Translations under genes and position numbers: made by a program | In this document: positions 1 to 7,826 of the stretch, one piece after another | Position numbering within the stretch: the first letter of the stretch is position 1 | How the letters are laid out: every line of letters begins with the position of its first letter | Notes under the pieces: model-generated | Databases searched by the model: none | What the model was told of the DNA's origin: nothing | Seen by the model: only the letters and a program-made list of their open reading frames with translations | Source of the DNA: Bacillota bacterium | Lineage (GTDB): Bacteria > Bacillota > Clostridia > Lachnospirales > Cellulosilyticaceae | Assembly (NCBI GenBank): GCA_023393125.1 | Contig: JAEWMQ010000041.1 | Span: 62,001-126,000 of the forward strand | DNA length: 64,000 bases | Direction of reading: 5' to 3'

Positions 1-1
1 A

Positions 2-1378
2 TCTTCAATAAGTTTAAATGGTGAAAAAATCACTTTCTTAGATACTCCAGGACATGAGGCCTTTACTGCAATGCGTATGAGAGGTGCTAAGGTAACAGAT
101 ATTGCTATATTAGTAGTTGCAGCTGATGATGGGGTAATGCCTCAAACAATCGAAGCGATTAACCATGCTAAAGCTGCTAATGTACAAATCATTGTAGCAA
201 TGAATAAAATTGATAAGCCAAGTGCTAACCCAGACCGTGTTAAACAAGAATTGGCTGACCAAGGCTTACTTGTAGAAGACTGGGGCGGAGATACAATTTG
301 TGTACCTGTATCTGCACTTAAAAACCAAGGAATAGATAACTTATTAGAAATGGTACTTCTTGTAGCGGAAATGGGTGATCTTAAAGCGAATCCAAGACGT
401 AAAGCACGTGGTACGATTATTGAAGCACAGCTTGATAAGGGAAGAGGACCAGTAGCTACAGTTCTTGTACAAAGTGGGACACTTCAAATAGGAGATCCGA
501 TTGTTGCTGGTGCAGCCTATGGACGTGTAAGAGCTATGGTTGATAGTACGGGTAAATCGGTTAAAAAAGCAGGTCCATCTATACCAGTTGAAATTTTAGG
601 TTTATCTGAAGTGCCAACAGGTGGAGATATGTTCTATGTAGCTAATAGTGATAAGCAAGCACGTCAAGTGGCTGAGCGTATTAAGGCACAAGGTCGTGTA
701 CAAATGATTGGTCAGACACCAAATAAAGTTTCTTTAGATGACCTCTTTACTCAAATTCAAGAAGGTAAGATGAAAGACCTTAATATTATTATTAAAGCTG
801 ACGTTCAAGGTTCTGTAGAAGCTGTACGTCAAAGTTTAGAGAAGTTAAGCAATGAAGAAGTTAGAATCAGAACAATTCATGGTGGAGTGGGAACAATCAC
901 AGAATCAGATGTTCAATTAGCATCTGCATCAGGAGCTATTATTATAGGATTTAATGTACGTCCAGAAGCTGCTACAAAAGCTTATGCTGATCGTGAAGAG
1001 GTAGATGTAAGATTATATCGTGTTATTTATAATGCGATAGATGATATTAAAGCAGCGATGAAAGGTATGTTAGATCCAGAGTTTGTAGAAAAAGTAATTG
1101 GTCATGCTGAAATCCGTCAAACCTTTAAAGTATCTGGCGTTGGTACAATTGGTGGTGCCTATGTAACAGATGGTAAAATTGTAAGAAATGCAGGTGTACG
1201 TATTGTGCGTGATGGTATAGTTGTTTATGAAGGGCATCTTGCTTCACTTAAACGTTTTAAAGACGATGCAAAAGAAGTAGCAACTAACTATGAATGTGGT
1301 GTTATGTTTGAAAAATACAATGATATCAAAGAAGGCGATATTGTAGAAGCCTTCATTATGGAAGAGGTTCCTAGATAA
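2..1378 (+). CDS. infB: Translation initiation factor IF-2, 3' part (5' end outside window)
   Basis: IF-2 is the GTPase that places initiator fMet-tRNA on the 30S subunit and promotes 50S joining. The frame is open from base 2, so the gene is cut by the window edge; the first in-frame ATG at 71 is internal. Visible are the G3 motif DTPGHEAF just before that ATG, the G4 motif NKID, the G5 region (SAL), then the beta-barrel domain II, domain III and the C-terminal fMet-tRNA-binding domain IV, ending normally. About 458 residues are present; the N-terminal domain and P-loop are missing. The following rbfA gene is the usual partner in a ribosome-biogenesis cluster. Identification is secure. Confidence 0.97.
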   Translation, partial: SSISLNGEKITFLDTPGHEAFTAMRMRGAKVTDIAILVVAADDGVMPQTIEAINHAKAANVQIIVAMNKIDKPSANPDRVKQELADQGLLVEDWGGDTICVPVSALKNQGIDNLLEMVLLVAEMGDLKANPRRKARGTIIEAQLDKGRGPVATVLVQSGTLQIGDPIVAGAAYGRVRAMVDSTGKSVKKAGPSIPVEILGLSEVPTGGDMFYVANSDKQARQVAERIKAQGRVQMIGQTPNKVSLDDLFTQIQEGKMKDLNIIIKADVQGSVEAVRQSLEKLSNEEVRIRTIHGGVGTITESDVQLASASGAIIIGFNVRPEAATKAYADREEVDVRLYRVIYNAIDDIKAAMKGMLDPEFVEKVIGHAEIRQTFKVSGVGTIGGAYVTDGKIVRNAGVRIVRDGIVVYEGHLASLKRFKDDAKEVATNYECGVMFEKYNDIKEGDIVEAFIMEEVPR

Positions 1379-1391
1379 ATAAACTTCATAT

Positions 1392-1480
1392 CTCGGATTT
1401 TTTATCCGAGGCAGAGATGTTGTTGTCTAAGAATGAATCATTCATTGCTCTACATTAAAATGGTAGATTAAATGAATGAT
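1392..1480 (+). other. Two stem-loops between infB and rbfA
   Basis: A perfect 7-bp hairpin (1392-1398 with 1404-1410, T5 loop) follows the infB stop but has no T-run, so it is a poor intrinsic terminator. It is followed by a nested hairpin: outer arms 1437-1446 and 1471-1480 (10 bp, perfect) and inner arms TCTAC 1449-1453 and GTAGA 1463-1467. RNA processing or mRNA stability is possible; no function is established. Confidence 0.45.
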
Positions 1481-1517
1481 GGTCATTAGATAAAACTTCT
1501 AAAAGGATGTGGATAAA

Positions 1518-1877
1518 ATGGCTAGTCAAAGATTAACTAGAATAAACGAAGAAATGCGTAGAGAAATTGCAGAAATCGTTCGCAGTGATATTAAAGATCC
1601 AGGTGTTCAAGATGCTATGATTAGTGTTATTGCTGTAGAAACAACGAATGATTTAAAAACTGCAAAAGTTTTCATTAGTGTACTTCAAGATAATAAAAAA
1701 CAAGCAGCGTTAACTGCCTTAACTAAGGCACAAGGATATATACGTAAAGAAATCGCTAGACGTATTAACTTAAGAAATACGCCAGAACTTTTATTTAGAT
1801 TAGATGAATCAATTGAGCGTGGTATGCAAATGTCTAAAATGATTGCAGATGTTATGAAAGATAGCAGTAAAGAATAA
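1518..1877 (+). CDS. rbfA: Ribosome-binding factor A
   Basis: RbfA is a small KH-type RNA-binding protein that assists maturation of the 30S subunit and 16S rRNA 5' end. The product is about 119 residues, normal for the family, and begins MASQRLTRINEEMRRE. The family pattern of IKDPG near residue 30 and an RIN(L)R..PEL.F..D stretch in the C-terminal half is present. The ATG at 1518 is preferred because AAAAGGA (1501-1507) lies 10 bases upstream; a GTG at 1509 overlaps the Shine-Dalgarno sequence. It sits between infB and truB. In many relatives an nrnA (DHH phosphoesterase) gene separates rbfA from truB; none is found here. Confidence 0.93.
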   Translation: MASQRLTRINEEMRREIAEIVRSDIKDPGVQDAMISVIAVETTNDLKTAKVFISVLQDNKKQAALTALTKAQGYIRKEIARRINLRNTPELLFRLDESIERGMQMSKMIADVMKDSSKE

Positions 1878-1894
1878 AGTATTGATGTTATTAG

Positions 1895-1920
1895 AGAAGG
1901 CCACTTAAAGTGGCCTTCTT
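1895..1920 (+). terminator. Hairpin after rbfA, possible weak terminator
   Basis: GAAGGCCACTT (1896-1906) pairs with AAGTGGCCTTC (1908-1918). It is a long GC-containing stem but has only two Ts after it, so termination may be partial and truB may be reached by read-through. Confidence 0.5.
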
Positions 1921-1986
1921 AATGAGTGATTTATACTAAATGCAAAAAGACTTTACATGGTAGAAAGTGATAAAGTGTGAGTTAAA

Positions 1987-2886
1987 ATGTTAAATGGGAT
2001 AATTAATATTTATAAAGAAAAAGGTTTTACTTCTCATGATGTTGTAGCTAAGGCGAGAGGCATTTTAAGAGAAAGAAAGATTGGTCATACAGGAACACTA
2101 GATCCAGATGCAGAAGGGGTCTTACCTTTATGCATTGGGATGGCTACAAAAGTTGTTCCCTATCTTTCTGATGCCAATAAATGTTACGAAGCAGAAGTAG
2201 TTTTAGGAGTAACCACCACTACAGAGGACGCCTCTGGAGAGGTAATCGAATGTAGGGAAGTGACAGCTACTAAGGATAGGATTACACAAGTAGTAGCATC
2301 ATTTGTAGGCAATTATACACAAGTACCACCTATGTATTCAGCTATTAAAGTAAATGGTGTACGACTTTATGAGCTTGCTAGAAAGGGAATTGTAATTGAT
2401 AGACCAAGTAGAGAAGTAACTATTTATGGATGTGATATTATAGAGTGGATTGATGAAAAGCGTTTCAAGATAAGAGTAAGTTGTTCAAAAGGTACTTATA
2501 TACGCACCTTATGCACAGATATTGGTAGACAATTAGGTTGTGGTGCACATATGGGAACGTTGCTTAGAACACAAGTAGGACAATTTAAACTGGAAGATAG
2601 TATTACCTTGGAGCAGCTTGAACAATACAAGGGGAATTTAGAAGATCATATAATGGGTGTTGAAGAGTTGTTTTCTATATATCCTGTAGTTCATGTTACT
2701 AAGGCAGGTGAGAAACTCTTGTATAATGGTAATGCCTTAAGAAAAAAAGATATAGAAAATTTTAATGATAGTTATATGAATACTTTAATACGTGTAGTAG
2801 ATACATCTAATCAATTTATAGCTCTTTATAAATGGAATGCAGAAAAATCATGTTTTAAAGTAGAAAGAATGTTTTATAATGCATAA
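1987..2886 (+). CDS. truB: tRNA pseudouridine(55) synthase TruB
   Basis: TruB makes pseudouridine 55 in the T-loop of tRNAs. The 299-residue product starts with the family N-terminus (GIINIYKEKGFTSHDVV) and carries the catalytic motif GHTGTLDPDAEGVLP near residue 35; the Asp in TLDP is the nucleophile. The RLYELARKG and SKGTYIRTL motifs follow, and the last 70 residues form a diverged PUA-like tail. The ribosome binding site is weak (GTGTGAG about 7 bases upstream of ATG). It is followed by a strong terminator, and ribF then has its own promoter. Confidence 0.96.
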   Translation: MLNGIINIYKEKGFTSHDVVAKARGILRERKIGHTGTLDPDAEGVLPLCIGMATKVVPYLSDANKCYEAEVVLGVTTTTEDASGEVIECREVTATKDRITQVVASFVGNYTQVPPMYSAIKVNGVRLYELARKGIVIDRPSREVTIYGCDIIEWIDEKRFKIRVSCSKGTYIRTLCTDIGRQLGCGAHMGTLLRTQVGQFKLEDSITLEQLEQYKGNLEDHIMGVEELFSIYPVVHVTKAGEKLLYNGNALRKKDIENFNDSYMNTLIRVVDTSNQFIALYKWNAEKSCFKVERMFYNA

Positions 2887-2890
2887 ATAA

Positions 2891-2919
2891 AGCCCCCTCA
2901 TGCAGGGGGTGTTTTGTTT
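2891..2919 (+). terminator. Intrinsic terminator of truB
   Basis: CCCCCT (2893-2898) and AGGGGG (2904-2909) form a GC-rich stem with a 5-base loop, followed by TGTTTTGTTT directly after the truB stop. Confidence 0.85.
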
Positions 2920-2930
2920 AACTTACCCCT

Positions 2931-2958
2931 TTGAAGAGCAAGAAAATCATGGTATAGT
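2931..2958 (+). promoter_or_regulatory. Promoter of ribF
   Basis: TTGAAG (2931-2936), 16-base spacer, TATAGT (2953-2958). The predicted start of transcription near 2965 lies only a few bases before the ATG at 2971, which supports translation from the later ATG at 3001. Confidence 0.6.
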
Positions 2959-3000
2959 TATAGGGAGTAAATGAATCAAATCATGATAAGAGGTGTAGGG

Positions 3001-3948
3001 ATGCAGTATATTTATGGAACTGCTGATATTATGAGACAGGAGGACTGTGTAGTAGTTTTAGGGAATTTCGATGGTGTACATAAAGGGCATCAAAGATTAT
3101 TTCAGGTTGCAAAAGACCGAGCTAAAGCCAATGGACTCGAAACAGTCGTGTTTTCCTTTTACCCACACCCGACATGGGTGATTGGAGATAATCGAAAAGC
3201 GCTTATCATGTCTAGGCGAGACAAAAAACAAGTGATTGGTGAAATGGGTATAGATGAACTAATAGAATATCCTTTCACTAAGACTTTTGCGGCTATTTCT
3301 CCAGAGACCTTTTTTGTGGATATCTTAATGAAGAGACTAAAAGCAAAGATACTTGTAGTAGGCAGTAACTATTATTTTGGTAAAGGAAAAACGGGTACTC
3401 CTAATTTTTTAAGACAATTAGGAGAAAAATATAATATAGAAGTATGCATTGTAGATGCGGTAAAGATAGGGGGTAGTATGATATCGAGTTCTTCCATAAG
3501 AAAACTTATTCTAGAAGGAAATATGGAGCAGGCTAATGAAATGTTAGGACATCCATATATGGTCGTGGGTAATGTTGTTCAAGGTAAACAACTAGGGCGT
3601 ACAATAGGTTTTCCTACGATTAATCTTATTGCTGATCCAGATCGTGTATATCCACCTAATGGCGTTTATGCTACTTTTGTAAAGGTATATAATAAGGTTT
3701 ATATGGGGATGACTAATATAGGCATTAATCCTACTGTATTGGGACAGAAAAAAATGATAGAAACACATATTTTTAATTATGATGCAGATATTTATGGTGA
3801 GGCTGTAGAAATTTATTTCTATCATTTTATTAGGCCTGAACAAAAATTTAAAGATGTAGAGACTTTAAAGGTACAAATTGAAAAAGATAAATGTCAGGTT
3901 GAAAAAATTTTCGCAAACTCAATAAACTTGATTGCAAACAGCAAGTAA
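3001..3948 (+). CDS. ribF: Bifunctional riboflavin kinase / FAD synthetase
   Basis: RibF phosphorylates riboflavin to FMN and adenylates FMN to FAD. The N-terminal nucleotidyltransferase domain shows LGNFDGVHKGHQ near residue 23 and a later SSSSIRKLI motif. The C-terminal riboflavin kinase domain shows GRTIGFPTINL and the NGVYAT motif. ATG 3001 is chosen (315 residues) because AGAGG lies 7 bases upstream, the product then starts MQYIYGTAD as in relatives, and the promoter leaves almost no leader for the ATG at 2971. The truB-ribF-rpsO order is common in Firmicutes. The rpsO promoter lies across the end of this gene. Confidence 0.95.
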   Translation: MQYIYGTADIMRQEDCVVVLGNFDGVHKGHQRLFQVAKDRAKANGLETVVFSFYPHPTWVIGDNRKALIMSRRDKKQVIGEMGIDELIEYPFTKTFAAISPETFFVDILMKRLKAKILVVGSNYYFGKGKTGTPNFLRQLGEKYNIEVCIVDAVKIGGSMISSSSIRKLILEGNMEQANEMLGHPYMVVGNVVQGKQLGRTIGFPTINLIADPDRVYPPNGVYATFVKVYNKVYMGMTNIGINPTVLGQKKMIETHIFNYDADIYGEAVEIYFYHFIRPEQKFKDVETLKVQIEKDKCQVEKIFANSINLIANSK

Positions 3949-3960
3949 ATATGATATACT
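3932..3960 (+). promoter_or_regulatory. Promoter of rpsO inside the ribF tail
   Basis: TTGCAA (3932-3937), 17-base spacer, TATACT (3955-3960). It overlaps the last codons and the stop of ribF, so rpsO can be transcribed independently. Confidence 0.75.
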
Positions 3961-4051
3961 AGCTAAGGTTATATACCTTTACTCAGATTTGGGACGCTCC
4001 GACCCATTCTTGGTAAACGGCATAGATTAAATTTAATAGGAGGTCAATAAA
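3961..4051 (+). promoter_or_regulatory. Structured 5' leader of rpsO, candidate S15 autoregulatory RNA
   Basis: Between the promoter and the rpsO start are a short hairpin (AAGG, TATATA loop, CCTT, about 3965-3979) and a GGGACGCTCCGACCC stem-loop near 3991-4005, then a GGTAAACGGC segment. Leaders that bind S15 are known upstream of rpsO in Firmicutes. Assignment here rests on position and visible structure only. Confidence 0.45.
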
Positions 4052-4315
4052 ATGACTAAAGAACGTAAACAAGAAATTATGGCAAAATATGCTAGAGGTA
4101 CAAATGATACTGGTTCTCCAGAAGTACAAATCGCTTTATTAACAGAGAGAATCAATCACTTAACAGAGCACTTAAGAACTCACCAAAAAGATCACCACTC
4201 TCGTCGTGGATTATTAATGATGGTTGGTAAAAGAAGAGGTCTTCTTGACTACCTTATCAAAACAGATATCGAAAGATACCGTTCAATCATTGCTGATCTT
4301 GGAATTAGAAAATAA
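4052..4315 (+). CDS. rpsO: 30S ribosomal protein S15
   Basis: S15 is a primary 16S rRNA binding protein that organises the central domain of the 30S subunit. The product is 87 residues, the usual length, with the conserved segments TGSPEVQIALLTERI, LTEHL..H.KDHHSRRGL and GKRRGLLDYL near the C-terminus. AGGAGG sits 8 bases before the ATG. The gene has its own promoter and structured leader and ends at a strong terminator, so it looks like a single-gene unit between ribF and pnp, an order conserved across many bacteria. Confidence 0.98.
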   Translation: MTKERKQEIMAKYARGTNDTGSPEVQIALLTERINHLTEHLRTHQKDHHSRRGLLMMVGKRRGLLDYLIKTDIERYRSIIADLGIRK

Positions 4316-4319
4316 TAAA

Positions 4320-4347
4320 AAGTGGGCGGATTACTCCGCCCTTTTTT
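4320..4347 (+). terminator. Intrinsic terminator of rpsO
   Basis: GGGCGGA (4324-4330) pairs with TCCGCCC (4335-4341) around a 4-base loop, followed by six Ts. Confidence 0.92.
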
Positions 4348-4367
4348 AACATTTAAGTGTAAAATAA

Positions 4368-4459
4368 TTAAGAAGAGGAATGATGTATCTTGTGCAATGT
4401 TATAAGCTGTTTTTAAAGAACATCTTATAAGATTGCGCAACATTGCTTTCTCTTCTTAA
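4368..4459 (+). promoter_or_regulatory. Large two-tier hairpin in the pnp leader
   Basis: Outer arms TTAAGAAGAG (4368-4377) and CTCTTCTTAA (4450-4459) pair perfectly. Inside, 4390-4406 pairs with 4424-4440 over 17 positions with one G-U pair and one mismatch, around a 17-base loop. There is no T-run, so it is not a terminator. In E. coli the pnp leader carries a long hairpin cut by RNase III for PNPase autoregulation; a similar role is inferred here. Confidence 0.6.
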
Positions 4460-4515
4460 AATAACAAATTTAAAATGTAAAAAAATGAAATGATATTTCG
4501 AGAGGAGCAATACAA

Positions 4516-6627
4516 ATGGTAAAAAAATATTCAACCCAATTAGCTGGAAGAGAATTTTCGGTAGAAATTGGAAAAGTAGCTGGTCTTGCTAATGGTTCAG
4601 CAACAGTAAGATATGGGGACACTATGATTTTAGCAACGGTTGTTGCAGCAGACGCACCTAAAGAGGGAATTGATTTCTTCCCTTTAAGTGTCAACTATGA
4701 AGAAAAATTCTATTCTGTAGGTAGATTACCAGGTGGATATATTAAACGTGAGTCTAGACCTTCAGAAAAAGCTATTTTAACATCAAGGGTTATTGATAGA
4801 CCAATGCGTCCATTATTCCCAAAAGATTACCGTAATGATGTTGTTATTACTACAACTGTATTATCTGTAGATCAAGACTGTAGTCCAGAAGTAACAGCTA
4901 TGATAGCAGCATCTTTAGTAGTAGATATTTCTGATATTCCTTTTGCAGGTCCAGTTGGTTCTGTGCAAGTAGGTTTAGTAGATGGTCAGCTTGTATTTAA
5001 TCCAAATCAAGAGGAGCGTCAAAAATCAGATTTAGCACTTACAGTTTCTTCAACTAAAGATAAAGTAATGATGATTGAAGCAGGTGCTAATGAGGTATCA
5101 GAAGACATTATGTTTGATGCAATTATGAAAGGCCATGAGTTTAACCAACAGGTGGTTCAATTTATTGAGAAAATTAAAGCAGACTGTGGAAAATCTAAGA
5201 ATGAAGACTATGTGAAATTTGGTGTACCAACTGAGATTTATAATGAAATAGTTTCTCATATTGGCGACAAGCAAATGGAAGAAGCAGTTTTCACTGATGA
5301 TAAACAAGTAAGAGAAGTACAACTTAAGGCATTAAAAGATAAGGTTATTGCAGCTTTAACTGAAGCTGGTAAAGAAGAGGATTTGGCTTATCTAGAAGAA
5401 GCTTTCTACCAATTTGAAAAGAAAACAGTTAGACGTATGATTTTAAAAGAATCAAAACGTCCAGATGGTCGTGCATTAGATGAAATCAGAGCGCTTGCTG
5501 CAGAAGTAGATCTAGTGCCACGTGTTCACGGTACTGGTTTATTCACAAGAGGCCAAACACAAGTGCTTACAGTAACAACTTTAGCAGCTTTATCTGAAAT
5601 GCAAACTTTAGATGGATTAGATGAATTAGAGGTTTCTAAACGTTATATGCATCACTATAACTTCCCACCTTACTCAGTAGGGGAAGCAAGAGCACCACGT
5701 GCACCAGGACGTCGTGAAATTGGACATGGTGCTTTAGCAGAACGTGCATTAATACCAGTATTACCAACTGAACAAGAATTCCCATATGCTATTCGTACAG
5801 TTTCAGAAGTACTTAGCTCAAATGGATCAACTTCACAAGCAAGTATCTGTGGTTCTACTTTATCATTAATGGCAGCAGGTGTACCTATTAAAGCACCAGT
5901 TGCTGGTATTTCAGTAGGGCTTGTAACAGGGGATACAGATGATGATTTCGTACTTCTTACAGATATTCAAGGATTAGAAGATTTCTTTGGAGATATGGAT
6001 TTTAAAGTAGGTGGTACACATAAAGGTATTACAGCTATTCAAATGGATATGAAAATCAAAGGGCTTACACCTGAAATTATTAAAGGTGCTTTAGAAGATA
6101 CTAAAAAAGCAAGATTTTATATTTTAGATGAAGTCATGTTAAAAGCAATTCCAACTGTACGTGATCACTTATCTCCTTATGCACCAGTTATTACACAAAT
6201 CACTATAGATCCAGAAAAGATCAGTGAAGTAATTGGACCAAAAGGAAAGATGATTAATCGTATCATTGATGAAACTGGTGTTAAAATTGATATTGAAGAT
6301 GATGGTCGTGTCTTTATTTGTGGTTCAGATGCAGATAAGGCACAAAAAGCTATCCAGATGATTGAAGGTATCGCTAAGCCGATTGAAGAAGGACAAGAAT
6401 TTGATGGTAAAGTTGTACGTCTTATGAATTTTGGAGCTTTTGTAGAATTAGTACCAGGTAAAGAAGGACTTGTTCATATTTCCCAATTAGCACATGAGCG
6501 TGTAGCTAAAGTAGAAGATGTAGTTGCTGTAGGTGATACTATTAAAGTAAAAGTTATCGAAATTGATAAACAAGGTCGAGTTAATTTGTCACATAAAGTA
6601 CTTCTTCCAAAACCAGAAAAAGAATAA
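4516..6627 (+). CDS. pnp: Polyribonucleotide nucleotidyltransferase (PNPase)
   Basis: PNPase degrades RNA 3' to 5' by phosphorolysis and takes part in mRNA decay. The 703-residue product has the full layout: two RNase PH-like domains (about 1-210 and 310-540), separated by the helical linker, then a KH domain with the IGPKGKMI motif near residue 575 and an S1 domain (EFDGKVVRLMNFGAFVEL) near 630-700. Conserved RPxRPLFPK and GGTHKGITAIQMD stretches are present. GAGAGGAG precedes the ATG. The gene ends at a strong terminator. A large hairpin in its leader suggests post-transcriptional control. Confidence 0.98.
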   Translation: MVKKYSTQLAGREFSVEIGKVAGLANGSATVRYGDTMILATVVAADAPKEGIDFFPLSVNYEEKFYSVGRLPGGYIKRESRPSEKAILTSRVIDRPMRPLFPKDYRNDVVITTTVLSVDQDCSPEVTAMIAASLVVDISDIPFAGPVGSVQVGLVDGQLVFNPNQEERQKSDLALTVSSTKDKVMMIEAGANEVSEDIMFDAIMKGHEFNQQVVQFIEKIKADCGKSKNEDYVKFGVPTEIYNEIVSHIGDKQMEEAVFTDDKQVREVQLKALKDKVIAALTEAGKEEDLAYLEEAFYQFEKKTVRRMILKESKRPDGRALDEIRALAAEVDLVPRVHGTGLFTRGQTQVLTVTTLAALSEMQTLDGLDELEVSKRYMHHYNFPPYSVGEARAPRAPGRREIGHGALAERALIPVLPTEQEFPYAIRTVSEVLSSNGSTSQASICGSTLSLMAAGVPIKAPVAGISVGLVTGDTDDDFVLLTDIQGLEDFFGDMDFKVGGTHKGITAIQMDMKIKGLTPEIIKGALEDTKKARFYILDEVMLKAIPTVRDHLSPYAPVITQITIDPEKISEVIGPKGKMINRIIDETGVKIDIEDDGRVFICGSDADKAQKAIQMIEGIAKPIEEGQEFDGKVVRLMNFGAFVELVPGKEGLVHISQLAHERVAKVEDVVAVGDTIKVKVIEIDKQGRVNLSHKVLLPKPEKE

Positions 6628-6630
6628 AAA

Positions 6631-6663
6631 ATAAAAGGGAGGGAAACCTCCCTTTTATTTTTT
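6631..6663 (+). terminator. Intrinsic terminator of pnp
   Basis: A 10-bp stem, AAAAGGGAGG (6633-6642) with CCTCCCTTTT (6647-6656), encloses a GAAA tetraloop and is followed by ATTTTTT. Confidence 0.93.
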
Positions 6664-6693
6664 AGAAATTGTAATCAATAAACGGAGGAAATT

Positions 6694-7365
6694 ATGAAGT
6701 CTCAATTATCAGCGTTGTTGAAAGCTATTTTATTAGTTATATGGTTTATGGCTGCATCAACAATTGCAAGTATAGGGGTAGAATTATTTACTGGAAACCT
6801 AACAGATTATCAAGTGGTTATAACAAATCATAGATATGCTATTAGTTTAGCCAGTCAGATTCTTTGTTTGATAGGAATAGTTATTTTTACGAGAAATCAA
6901 CCGGTTATTAAGAAGATGGGGCAAGAGATTAATGTTAAATTAATTCTACGTTATGTTATAATGGGATTAGGAGCTTGGCTCATATGTGTTATTGTAACAC
7001 AAGTACTTATTCCTTTTTTTCCTGAATATGAAGCTATTAATGAACTCTTTGATAATAATGAGGTTATTTTAAGAGCTATTGTTTTAGTTATTATGGCACC
7101 TTTAATAGAAGAGTATTTATTTAGAGGAAAAATTCAAGGGTATTTAACAGAGGGATTTGGAACAACCTTTGCTATTATTATTCAAGCGATTTTGTTTGGA
7201 AGTTTACATCAATTAGGTTTACAAAAGATATATAGCACGTTTATGGGCATAGTATTTGGAGTGGTAAGAGAGAAAGAAGGGAATTTTTTATCAACTTTTA
7301 TTATGCACATGGTAGTTAATTTGATTGGCTGGTATGTAGGTAGTTTTATAGGTGCTATTGGATAA
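6694..7365 (+). CDS. CPBP family intramembrane protease
   Basis: CPBP (CAAX protease and bacteriocin-processing) proteins are membrane-embedded glutamic proteases of the Abi group. The 223-residue product has about six hydrophobic segments. It carries the three family motifs: EEYLFRG with E139, E140 and R144; FGSLH with H172; and HMVVN with H205 and N209. These form the predicted active site in the membrane. GGAGG lies before the ATG. It stands alone after the pnp terminator. Roles in the family range from bacteriocin self-immunity to protein maturation; nothing nearby indicates which applies. Confidence 0.9.
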   Translation: MKSQLSALLKAILLVIWFMAASTIASIGVELFTGNLTDYQVVITNHRYAISLASQILCLIGIVIFTRNQPVIKKMGQEINVKLILRYVIMGLGAWLICVIVTQVLIPFFPEYEAINELFDNNEVILRAIVLVIMAPLIEEYLFRGKIQGYLTEGFGTTFAIIIQAILFGSLHQLGLQKIYSTFMGIVFGVVREKEGNFLSTFIMHMVVNLIGWYVGSFIGAIG

Positions 7366-7394
7366 ATGTAAATGTTATTCAGCAGAAGATTGGT

Positions 7395-7400
7395 TATAAT
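7395..7400 (+). promoter_or_regulatory. Possible -10 box upstream of the small unknown gene
   Basis: TATAAT at 7395-7400 lies about 50 bases before the ATG at 7449. No good -35 element is seen. Confidence 0.35.
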
Positions 7401-7448
7401 AACATAAAGAAGCAAGTATTATTTTTCTAAAAGAGGGGGATGGTGAAA

Positions 7449-7760
7449 ATGGATATTAAAGATTTAGATCGTTTAGCAAAAGAAAATGCACCGATGCCTA
7501 GTGGATTAGCTATGCATGAGCAGTGTTATTATATTTCTTCACGAGGCTTGTATCAGCAATATGCAGCAAAAGCCATTAGCCTTTCACAAGCTAAACTAGA
7601 AAAAAAGCAAGTGATTGAACAATATCAAAAGGGTCAGCAGCAGTGGGAACTATTCATAGGTTTATTTGAATTACAAAGCAAACTGACACAATTGAAAGAA
7701 GAAGAATTTAATAGTGTATTAGAATTTGAAATATTAGAACATATTAATCAGTTACTATAA
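7449..7760 (+). CDS. Small hydrophilic protein of unknown function
   Basis: A 103-residue protein, helical and rich in Gln, Glu and Lys, with no membrane segment or signal peptide. The N-terminal phrase KENAPMPSGL, followed by about 80 residues of probable coiled-coil helix, resembles small clostridial hypothetical proteins seen from memory both in chromosomes and near phage genes; no function is known. The ATG at 7449 is chosen because the GGGGG core of the ribosome binding site (7435-7439) ends 9 bases upstream; an ATG at 7440 overlaps that site. The neighbours (CPBP protease, flavin reductase) give no functional hint. Confidence 0.75.
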   Translation: MDIKDLDRLAKENAPMPSGLAMHEQCYYISSRGLYQQYAAKAISLSQAKLEKKQVIEQYQKGQQQWELFIGLFELQSKLTQLKEEEFNSVLEFEILEHINQLL

Positions 7761-7826
7761 GGTTGGTATTTCATTATCAATCAAACAAAAGAAAGACGAG
7801 TAGATTTTTTGAAAGGATTAGTTAAG

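Noticed and set aside
71..1378. infB starting at the ATG at 71
   Set aside because: The frame is open to base 2 and contains the DTPGHEAF motif before this ATG, so it is not the real start.
2891..2990. FMN riboswitch ahead of ribF
   Set aside because: The predicted transcript start leaves only about 35 bases of leader, too short for the RFN element.
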